DNA from: Armatimonadota bacterium | Lineage (GTDB): Bacteria > Armatimonadota > Chthonomonadetes > Chthonomonadales > Chthonomonadaceae | DNA length: 64,000 nt | Assembly (NCBI GenBank): GCA_028871815.1 | Contig: JAGWMJ010000010.1 | Span: 1-64,000 of the forward strand | Direction: 5' to 3' | Part shown: in pieces, positions 8,906-17,135 of the stretch | How the letters are laid out: every line of letters begins with the position of its first letter | Numbering within the stretch: position 1 is the first letter of the stretch | Made by a program: the position numbers and the translations under genes | Notes under the pieces: generated by a model | Seen by the model: only the letters and a program-made list of their open reading frames with translations | Databases searched by the model: none | Told to the model about the DNA's origin: nothing

Positions 8906-9374
8906 GCGGCCGCGCGTCGCGTGCGGAGCAATATGGAGATAGCTGTTTCTCTGCCTCCGCGTAGAGGTATGTGGCGGCTGTCGGTTTGAACACGAAGTGC
9001 GGCCGCTGGCCATCGTGGAAGAATCTCACCGGGGTGGTCCCGGTTCTGGCTCGGCCGTAGGTCTTACACGTCCCGGAGTCCCATTTCGCGGCTCGGTGGA
9101 GGCCGCCAGCGACTGCGGCGACAAGGTCGGCATGCGCCAGATGGGACGAATACGCCATATGCGCTGTACGCTGCAGTTGGCCTAACGCATTGGTGGCTTT
9201 CAAGCTGAGCACGGATGTTTTCCTCGCTAAACCGACCACTCCCGGTCCGCGCGCCTAGCTGATAGTCGTCGTACGGACCGAGGTGCAGGGATAGGCAGTT
9301 GATGGTTCCGGCTCGTCCGCCGGCTCCTGCCAGACCGCCTGCAGAGAAGGTTTCAACTGTGGCATTGCGTCACC
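8906..9374. other. Non-coding stretch before the thrS promoter
   Basis: About 470 bases without a gene I can support. The frames present lack ribosome-binding sites and recognisable protein sequence. The right half (about 9263-9335) holds one copy of a dispersed repeat shared with 34.9 kb. Confidence 0.6.
9287..9311 (-). repeat. Dispersed intergenic repeat, copy A
   Basis: The reverse complement of these 25 bases matches 34948-34972 at 24 of 25 positions (core CCGGAACCATCAAC, one mismatch, then GCCTATCCCT), and weaker similarity extends on both sides to about 75 bases. Both copies lie in non-coding DNA. Confidence 0.7.
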
Positions 9375-9403
9375 TTGACAGCCGCCTACGCAACGCGTAT
9401 AAT
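9375..9403 (+). promoter_or_regulatory. Consensus promoter of the thrS leader
   Basis: TTGACA (9375-9380) and TATAAT (9398-9403) are perfect consensus hexamers 17 bases apart. Transcription should start near 9410, giving a leader of about 235 bases before thrS. Confidence 0.9.
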
Positions 9404-9431
9404 GTACGTAATCAGGCGCACGACGCAGATC

Positions 9432-9536
9432 ATGCAGAACTACCAGCCATACCGATTTGGGGGCCGACCCGGCCCGGAGCAAACTACCACACCCGAGGCG
9501 CCACTGCGCTTGGGGTCTGGCAGCTTGCATACTTGA
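9432..9536 (+). CDS. Putative thrS leader peptide, 34 aa, with three consecutive Thr codons
   Basis: An ATG frame in the thrS leader encodes MQNYQPYRFGGRPGPEQ, then ACT ACC ACA (Thr-Thr-Thr, 9483-9491), and ends in Thr-stop. The Thr codons lie just upstream of the first arm of an alternative RNA hairpin that competes with the thrS terminator. This is the logic of ribosome-mediated attenuation. Against it, no good ribosome-binding site precedes the ATG. It may instead be a chance frame in a structured leader. Confidence 0.4.
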   Translation: MQNYQPYRFGGRPGPEQTTTPEAPLRLGSGSLHT

Positions 9537-9570
9537 TCCCAAACCGCAATTTAGACCGATTCGCAGTGGC
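9501..9570 (+). promoter_or_regulatory. Candidate antiterminator of thrS
   Basis: CCACTGCG (9501-9508) is the perfect complement of CGCAGTGG (9562-9569), and a second hairpin (TTGGGGTC with GATCCCAA, about 9510-9544) is nested between them. The right arm overlaps the first bases of the terminator stem at 9568, so the two structures are mutually exclusive at their base. Confidence 0.5.
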
Positions 9571-9615
9571 CGCCGCTTCTCAGAACATCTGAAAGCGACG
9601 GTCCTTTCTTTTTCT
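9568..9615 (+). terminator. Intrinsic terminator in the thrS leader
   Basis: GGCCG pairs with CGGTC (one G-T pair) below a stem in which CGCTT(C)TCAGA pairs with TCTGAAAGCG around an ACA loop; the stem is followed by CTTTCTTTTT. It lies 30 bases before the thrS start and 165 bases after the transcription start, so it can only act as an attenuator of thrS. Confidence 0.75.
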
Positions 9616-9644
9616 GATACAGAATAGACGAGAGGATGACGATA

Positions 9645-11390
9645 ATGCCGGAACTGGAAAAAGACGAACTCTACCGCCTGCGCCACAGCGCAGCCCACCT
9701 GATGGCGGAAGCCGTAGGCGAGCTCCATCCGGAGGTGAGATATGCGATCGGGCCTCCGATTGAAGATGGCTTCTATTATGATTTCGATCTGGCCGAACCG
9801 CTGAAAGATGAAGACCTGCCCGCCATCGAGCAGAAGATGGCGGAGATCGCCGCGCGTAACCTACCGATCGAGCGTCTGGAGGTGTCGCGCGACCAGGCAC
9901 GCTCGTTGGCTGAGCAGCAGAACCAGCCATACAAGCTGGAGCTGATCGACGCGATTCCCGCTGGCGAGGCTTTGTCGTTCTACCGGCAGGGCAACTGGTC
10001 CGATCTGTGCCGCGGCCCGCACGTGCCCAGCACGGGTCACATCCGCCACTTCAAGCTGCTGCATACGGCCGGCGCCTATTGGCGGGGCAGCGAAAAGAAC
10101 AAGATGCTGACGCGCGTATATGGCACGGCGTGGCTCACGCAGGCGGACCTGGATGAGTACCTGAATCGATTGGAAGAAGCGCGGAAGCGCGACCACCGCG
10201 TACTCGGGCGCGAGTTGGGCCTCTTCATGTTCTCGCATGATGTCGGTCCGGGCCTGCCACTGTGGCTGCCAAAGGGCGCTACGCTGCGCGACACGCTGAT
10301 CGACTTTATGAAGGTGGAGCAGCTGAAGCGGGGATACCAGGGGGTGGTGACGCCCAACATCGGTAACGCCCGCCTCTACGCCAGGAGCGGACATCTGCAG
10401 TCGTTCCGCGCCAAGATGTTTCCCTTGATGGTGGGTGATGAAGAAGGCGAGACGTACGTTCTGAAGCCGATGAACTGTCCGCACCACATCATGATCTATG
10501 CCAGTGACCTGCGCTCGTACCGCGATCTGCCGATCCGTTACGCCGAGTTCGGCACGGTATACCGGTACGAACAGAGCGGAGAACTGGCCGGTATGCTGCG
10601 GGTGCGCGGGTTTACGCAAGACGACTCGCACCTGTTTGTCACGCCGGACCAGCTTCGCGGTGAATTCGCCGGCGTCGTAGACCTGATGCTGTTCACGCTC
10701 AGACGGCTGGGCCTTACGGAGTACCGGGTGCGGATCGGCACGCGAGATCCATCGGATGACAAGTACATCGGCTCACAGGAAAACTGGGAGGTGGCCGAGC
10801 ACGCGATCATCGACGCCGTGAGGCATATCGGTCTGGAGTACGAGGTATCGCCGGGCGATGCCGCCTTTTACGGACCCAAGCTGGACCTCATGGTCCGTGA
10901 CGCCCTGCGTCGCGAATGGCAAATGGGTACGGTACAGGTGGATTACAACCTGCCGGAGCGATTCGGGCTGGAGTATATCGGTGAGGACGGTCAAAAACAC
11001 CGTCCCGTCATGATTCACCGCGCGCCGTTCGGCTCTCTCGACAGGATGATCGGCCTTCTGGTGGAACACTATGCCGGCGCATTTCCGTTCTGGCTTGCTC
11101 CACAGCAAGTGGCGCTCATACCGATCGCGGATCGGCATCATGCCTACTGCGTGCAGGTTCAGGATCAGCTTCGCGAAGCGGGGATCCGTTCGGCGATCGA
11201 TTCCCGCAACGAGAAGATGGGCAAGCGCATCCGCGAAAGTGAATTGCAAAAAGTACCGGTAATGCTGATCGCCGGTGACCGGGATGTGGAGGCCGGCAGC
11301 GTCAGCATCCGCAGGCATGGCGAAGGCGACCTGGGCGCCCAGACTGTGGCAAACGCGATCGCGATGATGCGGGCCTGGGCCGTCGAATAG
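9645..11390 (+). CDS. thrS: Threonyl-tRNA synthetase without TGS domain
   Basis: ThrRS charges tRNA-Thr. AGAGG stands 9 bases before the ATG at 9645, which I prefer over an ATG at 9636 that would abut the site. The 581-residue product begins almost directly with the editing domain (HSAAH at 14-18, then LCRGPHVPSTGHI), and has the class II core with the zinc-binding MNCPHH motif and the anticodon-binding end. Family members usually have about 640 residues and an N-terminal TGS domain, which is absent here; no open frame upstream could supply it. Editing and catalytic residues appear intact. Confidence 0.96.
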   Translation: MPELEKDELYRLRHSAAHLMAEAVGELHPEVRYAIGPPIEDGFYYDFDLAEPLKDEDLPAIEQKMAEIAARNLPIERLEVSRDQARSLAEQQNQPYKLELIDAIPAGEALSFYRQGNWSDLCRGPHVPSTGHIRHFKLLHTAGAYWRGSEKNKMLTRVYGTAWLTQADLDEYLNRLEEARKRDHRVLGRELGLFMFSHDVGPGLPLWLPKGATLRDTLIDFMKVEQLKRGYQGVVTPNIGNARLYARSGHLQSFRAKMFPLMVGDEEGETYVLKPMNCPHHIMIYASDLRSYRDLPIRYAEFGTVYRYEQSGELAGMLRVRGFTQDDSHLFVTPDQLRGEFAGVVDLMLFTLRRLGLTEYRVRIGTRDPSDDKYIGSQENWEVAEHAIIDAVRHIGLEYEVSPGDAAFYGPKLDLMVRDALRREWQMGTVQVDYNLPERFGLEYIGEDGQKHRPVMIHRAPFGSLDRMIGLLVEHYAGAFPFWLAPQQVALIPIADRHHAYCVQVQDQLREAGIRSAIDSRNEKMGKRIRESELQKVPVMLIAGDRDVEAGSVSIRRHGEGDLGAQTVANAIAMMRAWAVE

Positions 11391-11420
11391 CTCGCCGAGG
11401 CCGGGGAAGCGCGGATTGAG

Positions 11421-13835
11421 ATGACGGCCATTCGAAATCGGAACGTCGCAGCAGACAGGCCCGGTTACAGTCCCGCTCACCGGCTGACCGTACGTGCGAG
11501 TGGACGCGTCATCGACCTGTCGACCGAGCCGGTACTCGGCCAGGGCGGCGAGGCCCGCGTGTACGCCCTGCCGGCCGACCGCCGCCGCGTGGTCAAGATC
11601 TTTCACACGCCATCCGAAGAACGGGCGCACAAGCTGCTCGCCATGCTGGCGAACCCGCCGTCCGACCCATCGGCATCTTCCGGCCACATCTCCATCGCGT
11701 GGCCCCAGGAGTTGGTGTTGGACGGCGCCGGCGCCGTGGTTGGTTATGTGATGCCGCGCGCTCCTGCCTCGCGACCGCTGTTCGAAATCTACAATCCCTG
11801 GATACGGCGGCGAGCCACCCCGCTGTTCAACACGTTTTACCTTCACCGTGCCGCGCGAAACCTGGCCGGCGCCGTTCGCGCAGTTCACGCGGCCGGATAT
11901 GTAATCGGCGACCTTAACGAGTCGAACGTGCTTGTGGCCGATACCGCGCTGATCACCCTGGTGGATACCGACTCGTTTCAGGTTCCCGGTGCTGGGCCGG
12001 CCCGGATCCACCGGTGCCGGGTTGCCAAGCCGGAGTTCACGGCGCCGGAGCTTCAGCACCATGACCTGGGCCGCGTGGTGCGCCGCGACGACCAGGACCT
12101 GTTTGGGCTGGCGGTTCTGATTTTCATGCTCCTCATGGAGGGCGTTCACCCGTTCGCCGGCGTCTATCGCGGTGCGGGCGAAGCGCCCGACGTGGCGCAG
12201 CGAATCGCCGGCGGCCTCTATCCCTACTCCGCCACACGACGCGACCTGGCGCCAATGCCGTGGGCGCCGGAGTTCGAGACGCTGCATCCCGTGCTGCGCC
12301 ACCTGTTCGTGCGATGTTTCGAGGAGGGCTTGCAGCGCCCTCGGGTAAGGCCATCCGCCGCGACGTGGATACACGCTCTGGAGGCCGCTGAAGCAGACCT
12401 GACGACTTGCGCAGTGAACAGCAATCACCGGTTTGCCAGCCATGTGGGCCGTTGCCCGTGGTGCAAGCGACTGCTCGAAACCGGCGGCCTCGATCCCTTT
12501 CCGGCACAAGGCAACAACATCGTTGCAGCCGCCCGCCGCCCGCGAATCCGCCACGAGACCGTGATTTCAGCCGCTTCGCCTACCCCGCGCGTACGGCGGC
12601 CAGCGCCGGCGCCGCCGCCACAAAGCCGTCCGGCGCCGCTCATTCACCCGCCGCATCTTCCGGCACACCGCGTCGAGAATCACTGGTCGCTTATCGGAGC
12701 AACCCTCGCCATTGTTGGAGCTATAACACCGTTCCATCTGGCGGCGGGCGTGTTGGCAGCCGGCACCGGCGCCTTCGGGTACGGGTATTCGAGACGGCTC
12801 TCCGGCGCCGGTCGTCGAACTGCGAATGCTTCCATTGCGGCAGGCGCGGCGCTGTGCGCCATCGCTCCGGCCACGACCGCACTGGCACGATACCGCCATA
12901 CCAGCATCCTGGCGCTTGCTGGGTCTGGCGCGGCAGTTCACAGCGTAGCCTGGTCGCCGGACGGCAAACGGATTGCGGCGGCGTCCGGAGTGTCCGATGC
13001 CGATCGCACGGGCGGCGATGTGCAGATATGGAACGCAGAAACCGGCGACGAACAGGGCAGCCTGTCGTATGGATATGCCGGAGACGTGAACGCCGTTACA
13101 TGGTCACCCGACGGACGAACGCTGGCAGTTGGCAGTGGTGGCCAGTTGGAACCCGGGGCAGTGAAACTATGGGACACATCCGCACAAGTGGTGCGACAGG
13201 AGTTGCGCTTCGGTCGCTCGGCAGTGCGCGCCGTCTGCCTCTCGCCCAACGGCATGCTGGCGGCGGCCGGCTGTGACGACGGTGAAATCCTCGTCTGGAC
13301 GGTTACCTCTCGCCGAACGGAGACAGCACTCCAGATCAAAAGCTCGGCCGATGCGCTGGCATTCAGCCCCGATTCACGGTTGCTGGCGATTGGCGAGGAT
13401 GCTGGAGATCGCTCCGGGCGCGCAGGCGCGATTGGCGTGTTCAGCCTCACCGCGCACCGCTGGCTGTGGCGCGACCATGCAAACAGCACCGGCGTTTATA
13501 CCGTAGCCTGGGCTGCCAATGGCTCGGTGCTTGCCACTGCGGGCGCCGATACCTCGATCAGCTTGTGGAACCCGCGCAACGGCCGCTCGTTGGGCACGCT
13601 GGATGGTGGCGCGCTGGCCACGTGGTCATTGGCATTCGACCCCAGGAGCGACATACTCGCGGCCGGTGGTCAGGATGGCATGTTGCGCTTTTATCACATT
13701 AGAACACACTCGCCTCTCGCTCCAGTCCGCGTTTGCGCGAATGTGGTACAATGCATAGCATACTCACCCAGTGGTCGTCAAATTGCTTGTGGAGGTGGTG
13801 ACGGGCTGGTGCGAATACTCTCGCCGTCGGAGTAG
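11421..13835 (+). CDS. Kinase-like membrane protein with C-terminal WD40 propeller
   Basis: This 804-residue protein has a kinase-fold domain: glycine loop LGQGGEARVY (39-48), VVKIF lysine, catalytic loop GDLNESN (from 163) replacing HRDxxxxN, and VDTDSF replacing DFG. Next come a CPWC zinc-ribbon remnant (about 346), Pro-rich linker, two hydrophobic segments (about 415-475) and WD40 repeats (WSPDGKRIAAASG..., about 500-804). The kinase type resembles the YegI/TerY-associated group, where Asp and Asn remain in variant motifs, so activity is possible but unproven. It starts 30 bases after thrS and may be co-transcribed. Target unknown. Confidence 0.85.
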   Translation: MTAIRNRNVAADRPGYSPAHRLTVRASGRVIDLSTEPVLGQGGEARVYALPADRRRVVKIFHTPSEERAHKLLAMLANPPSDPSASSGHISIAWPQELVLDGAGAVVGYVMPRAPASRPLFEIYNPWIRRRATPLFNTFYLHRAARNLAGAVRAVHAAGYVIGDLNESNVLVADTALITLVDTDSFQVPGAGPARIHRCRVAKPEFTAPELQHHDLGRVVRRDDQDLFGLAVLIFMLLMEGVHPFAGVYRGAGEAPDVAQRIAGGLYPYSATRRDLAPMPWAPEFETLHPVLRHLFVRCFEEGLQRPRVRPSAATWIHALEAAEADLTTCAVNSNHRFASHVGRCPWCKRLLETGGLDPFPAQGNNIVAAARRPRIRHETVISAASPTPRVRRPAPAPPPQSRPAPLIHPPHLPAHRVENHWSLIGATLAIVGAITPFHLAAGVLAAGTGAFGYGYSRRLSGAGRRTANASIAAGAALCAIAPATTALARYRHTSILALAGSGAAVHSVAWSPDGKRIAAASGVSDADRTGGDVQIWNAETGDEQGSLSYGYAGDVNAVTWSPDGRTLAVGSGGQLEPGAVKLWDTSAQVVRQELRFGRSAVRAVCLSPNGMLAAAGCDDGEILVWTVTSRRTETALQIKSSADALAFSPDSRLLAIGEDAGDRSGRAGAIGVFSLTAHRWLWRDHANSTGVYTVAWAANGSVLATAGADTSISLWNPRNGRSLGTLDGGALATWSLAFDPRSDILAAGGQDGMLRFYHIRTHSPLAPVRVCANVVQCIAYSPSGRQIACGGGDGLVRILSPSE

Positions 13836-14051
13836 TTGTTGAGCACTGATGCCCCGCCGAAGAGAGAGCCTGGCGTGGTACCAGCAGAACGGCGCCGTAC
13901 CAGTTCGCTGTCGAATCGCCGAGGTCGGAACCAGGCACTAACGGTGGTGCACCCCTCGGCTGTGTGGCTTCCGTCTCTTCGAAACAATCGAACGCACGGA
14001 CCAGTCTAACAGGGGCCATCAGACTGTGATTCAAGCGGCCACGACGCCGCA

Positions 14052-15179
14052 GTGAACTGGGAGCAATCGTTGAGCGATTTGGCACGGATAGCGCCTCGAG
14101 AACCACTGCGTGGTCGCAGCCCGGAAGCCGCCACCGTCAGTATCGACCTGGTCGATCTGCGCGATACGCCTGCCGATGCCGACGCGTCCGCGTCGCTCGC
14201 CGAGAGCCTTCACAACGGCACGGCGATGCTAAGCGTGGTGATTGCTTTGCTGAACGAGGAAGAGAATCTGGACGATTTGTATGCGCGTCTCAAGGCCGTG
14301 CTGTGCCACATGGCGCCCGTTCACGAGATACTGTTTGTTGACGACGGTAGCCGCGATCAGTCGCACTGCCGGTTGATGCGGATTTGGCGGTCCGACCCGA
14401 CGGTGACGGTCATCCGGTTCCGAAGGAACTTCGGAAAAGCCGCCGCCCTCTCAGCTGGCTTCGACCGGGTTCGTGGCGATGTGGTCGCCATGATCGATGC
14501 CGACCTTCAAGATCAACCTGAAGAGCTGCCCAAGTTGGTGGCGAAACTTGACGAGGGATACGACCTGGTGACGGGTTGGAAGAAGAACCGGAAGGACCCT
14601 CTGAGCAAAAGGGTTCCGTCGCGCGTCTTCAACCGCACGGTGTCGGCATACTTCAAAATCCGCATCCACGACTTTAACTGCGGGCTAAAGGTGATGCGGG
14701 GTGATGTTGCCCGCAGCCTCCGTCTCTATGGGGAGATGCACCGGTTCATTCCGGTAATGGCCGCTACCAGCGGGTTCACGGTTGGTGAGTGCGAGGTCGT
14801 CCACAAACCGCGACTGCATGGCGCATCGAAATACGGCGCCCGGCGCCTCCTCACCGGCGGTTACGACTTTCTTGCCAGCATCCTGCTCACACGATTCTAT
14901 CAAAAGCCTCTGCATTTCTTCGGCACGCTCGGGCTCATGATGTTGCTGGCCGGCACCGCGCTCGGCGGCTATACGGTGATCCAGATGATGCTGGGTGTAA
15001 GCCACCACGTTCTAGGCGCGCTAAGCAGCATCCTGCTGGTAGCCGGTGTACAGGTCATCTGCACCGGCCTAATCGGAGAGATGGTAGCTCACGCCTCGTA
15101 CCACAACACTCCGAGATACGTGCTATCGGAACTGCACCGGGCGCGCTCGACCACACAAGACGAAGTTGTTGGCGTTTGA
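14052..15179 (+). CDS. Family 2 glycosyltransferase, polyprenyl-phosphate sugar type
   Basis: The GT-A domain (LSVVIALLNEEENL ... VDDGSRDQS ... MIDADLQDQPEEL) matches DPM1/ArnC/GtrB-like enzymes that move a sugar from a nucleotide onto undecaprenyl phosphate. Two membrane helices follow at the C-terminus (about 295-320 and 330-352), as in that group. The frame opens at a GTG at 14052 with a 58-residue N-terminal stretch of no obvious homology; a later start such as the Met just before LSVVIALL is possible because no start has a clear ribosome-binding site. First gene of an envelope-glycan block. Confidence 0.9.
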   Translation: MNWEQSLSDLARIAPREPLRGRSPEAATVSIDLVDLRDTPADADASASLAESLHNGTAMLSVVIALLNEEENLDDLYARLKAVLCHMAPVHEILFVDDGSRDQSHCRLMRIWRSDPTVTVIRFRRNFGKAAALSAGFDRVRGDVVAMIDADLQDQPEELPKLVAKLDEGYDLVTGWKKNRKDPLSKRVPSRVFNRTVSAYFKIRIHDFNCGLKVMRGDVARSLRLYGEMHRFIPVMAATSGFTVGECEVVHKPRLHGASKYGARRLLTGGYDFLASILLTRFYQKPLHFFGTLGLMMLLAGTALGGYTVIQMMLGVSHHVLGALSSILLVAGVQVICTGLIGEMVAHASYHNTPRYVLSELHRARSTTQDEVVGV

Positions 15180-15277
15180 CGGCCGCCTATCCTCAAGTGG
15201 CCGCGACGTGAGACCGACCTGCACGGTTCCAAGCCATTGGTGGGCTGTCGTCCCGATGCCTGTACGGAACCTGCGCC

Positions 15278-16321
15278 GTGAGAGCTGAACTGGTCCTACG
15301 CCGGCTACTTTTCTGGTTGGCGGCGGCCCTGGTGGTCTTCTTTCTGGCCGCAGCGATCACCCGCAGCGCGCACGACGCCGCAGCGCTGCCGCGCCCCAAC
15401 TTTATGTGGTTGACGGTGGCGTTTGTGATGTTTTTGCTGCACTACTTTGTTCAGGCGATCGGCGCGCACTTTATCCTACGGGCACTTGGTCAACGGGTGC
15501 CAATGCGGCTTAGTATCCGTGCCTGGTACCTCAGTGTGATCGCCCGTTGGATGCCGGGCCGCATCTGGTACTTTTCAGCACGCGGCTACTTTGCGCGTGA
15601 GTCGGGCGTAGCCATTCCGGCTTTTACCATTGCGATTTTGTTGGAGCTCACCTACATGCTCATGGGTGGCTTCATTGTTGTCGGCGCCTTTGCCGGAGCT
15701 ACGCTGCGCGGCGTGTTGGCCAACAACATCGGGCGCGCCGGACTCGGCGCAGCCGTACTCGTCCTGGTTTGCGCTGGAGCGGTGGCGATACGCCCCGCCG
15801 TGCTGGTGCGAGCCTGTAGATTCCGGTTGGCCGCGGCTGCATTCCGCAGGATCACGGGCCGCACCGCGAACCTGGACGCGCTTCCAACCATGCCGGCCTG
15901 GCGCAGCATGGCGCTGTTGACCTACTATACGCTCTACTGGGCCTACTCCGGCTTGACATTTGGCGTACTGGCCCGCGCGCTGGGACCGATGACCCGCGCG
16001 CGTTGGTTTGCGTGTGTGCCGGCGTTCGCCGGCTCGTGGCTGGCGGGATACTTCTCTATCATCGCACCGGCCGGCCTGGGTGTCCGCGAAGGAGCGATGT
16101 GGCTGATGCTGCGACCGGTGATGCCGCAGTCACACGCGCTGATGCTCGCTATCGCCAGCCGGGCGATGATGCTACTGGCCGAGACCGTGAGCGTTGCCCT
16201 CACATGGCTGTTCCTGGGAAGTGCAATCCGCAAGCTTGCTCCCGGCGTTCAAGAGGCGACGGCTTCGCCTTTACAATCGGCCGAAAGCGTGGCAAACTCT
16301 GCAGAACCCCTCACATCCTGA
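15278..16321 (+). CDS. Flippase-like integral membrane protein (LPG synthase TM family)
   Basis: A GTG start gives 347 residues with about eight hydrophobic segments and the family pattern LSVIARWMPGRIWYFSARGYF and APAGLGVREGAMWLML. This matches the transmembrane region of lysylphosphatidylglycerol synthase/UPF0104 proteins, often found next to GT2 enzymes and presumed to handle lipid-linked intermediates. It has no C-terminal aminoacyl-transfer domain, so lysyl-PG synthesis is unlikely. It sits 98 bases after the GT2 gene. Confidence 0.8.
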   Translation: MRAELVLRRLLFWLAAALVVFFLAAAITRSAHDAAALPRPNFMWLTVAFVMFLLHYFVQAIGAHFILRALGQRVPMRLSIRAWYLSVIARWMPGRIWYFSARGYFARESGVAIPAFTIAILLELTYMLMGGFIVVGAFAGATLRGVLANNIGRAGLGAAVLVLVCAGAVAIRPAVLVRACRFRLAAAAFRRITGRTANLDALPTMPAWRSMALLTYYTLYWAYSGLTFGVLARALGPMTRARWFACVPAFAGSWLAGYFSIIAPAGLGVREGAMWLMLRPVMPQSHALMLAIASRAMMLLAETVSVALTWLFLGSAIRKLAPGVQEATASPLQSAESVANSAEPLTS

Positions 16322-16337
16322 ATACAGGCGCAAACGG

Positions 16338-17135
16338 ATGCCAGGTCTTCACAAACTTCACAAACCGTTTCGCAAGCTTCGCGCTGCGGCCAAAACCTGG
16401 AAGCCGCCGGCGTGCGATCACACCGTCACGGTCAACGACCTGTTATACAGTGATATCGCCGGAGCGGTACAACTGCCGACATTTGAGCAGAAGTCGCGGT
16501 CGTTGGGCAGGTACGAGGAGGATCTTGAATTCGCGTCGGCGTCGCTGTTGGAGCGGCTTGCTCTCGGCGCGCTCGTCCGGCGCCACGCGCCAATGACGCT
16601 GTTCGAAATCGGAACGTTCCGGGGCGTAACGGCCCTCACCATGGCGCTCAATGCACCGGAGGGATTCACACTCTATACGTTGGACCTGCCACAGGAGCTA
16701 ACGTTTGAGCAGGTTGTGGAGCAGCAGTATGCGCGCGGAGCGGTCGGCGCGTTGCATCGGATGGTAGCCAGAGGCGTGGAGCGACGCCAGGTTGGGCTCG
16801 CGTACCGCAACCGACAGCTTCCGGGAAAGATCGAGCAGTTGTTCGGTGATTCTACAACGATGGACTTTGCTCCATGGGCCGCGCAGATCGACAGCTTCTT
16901 TGTAGATGGCTGTCACGATGCCGAGCCCGCTTATCGCGATACGCAGACCGCGTGGAGCTGCCTGAAACCGGGAGGAATGATCATCTGGCACGATTATCGC
17001 TGGAGGTCGGTACAGGCGGGCGTACAGCGCTGCCGGCTCCCGGCGCCAATCACGTGGGTTCAGGATACTTCAGTGGCGTTTGCATATAAACCGCAACCTG
17101 TCGGCGCGAACGGCACTGGAAGGGACGGATCATGA
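16338..17135 (+). CDS. Class I SAM-dependent methyltransferase
   Basis: The 265-residue protein starts MPGLHKLHKPFRKLR and has the glycine-rich SAM motif FEIGTFRGVTALTMAL and a later acidic motif DSFFVDGCHDAEPAY ... LKPGGMIIWHDY, as in the Methyltransf_24 group. Such enzymes in glycan clusters usually modify sugars, but no acceptor can be assigned. AGG lies about 9 bases before the ATG. Its TGA overlaps the next ATG (ATGA). Confidence 0.85.
   Translation: MPGLHKLHKPFRKLRAAAKTWKPPACDHTVTVNDLLYSDIAGAVQLPTFEQKSRSLGRYEEDLEFASASLLERLALGALVRRHAPMTLFEIGTFRGVTALTMALNAPEGFTLYTLDLPQELTFEQVVEQQYARGAVGALHRMVARGVERRQVGLAYRNRQLPGKIEQLFGDSTTMDFAPWAAQIDSFFVDGCHDAEPAYRDTQTAWSCLKPGGMIIWHDYRWRSVQAGVQRCRLPAPITWVQDTSVAFAYKPQPVGANGTGRDGS

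Noticed and set aside
9410-9615. Canonical T-box riboswitch before thrS
   Set aside because: A GTGGC...CCGC segment before the terminator is suggestive, but the T-box core does not match well and I could not place the Stem I motifs; kept only as an alternative explanation.
10773-12554. A 593-codon antisense frame across the end of thrS and the kinase gene
   Set aside because: It crosses two well-supported genes on the other strand and has no family resemblance.
13836-14051. A 30-codon frame starting at 13848 in the gap before the GT2 gene
   Set aside because: No ribosome-binding site and no conserved feature; too short to support.
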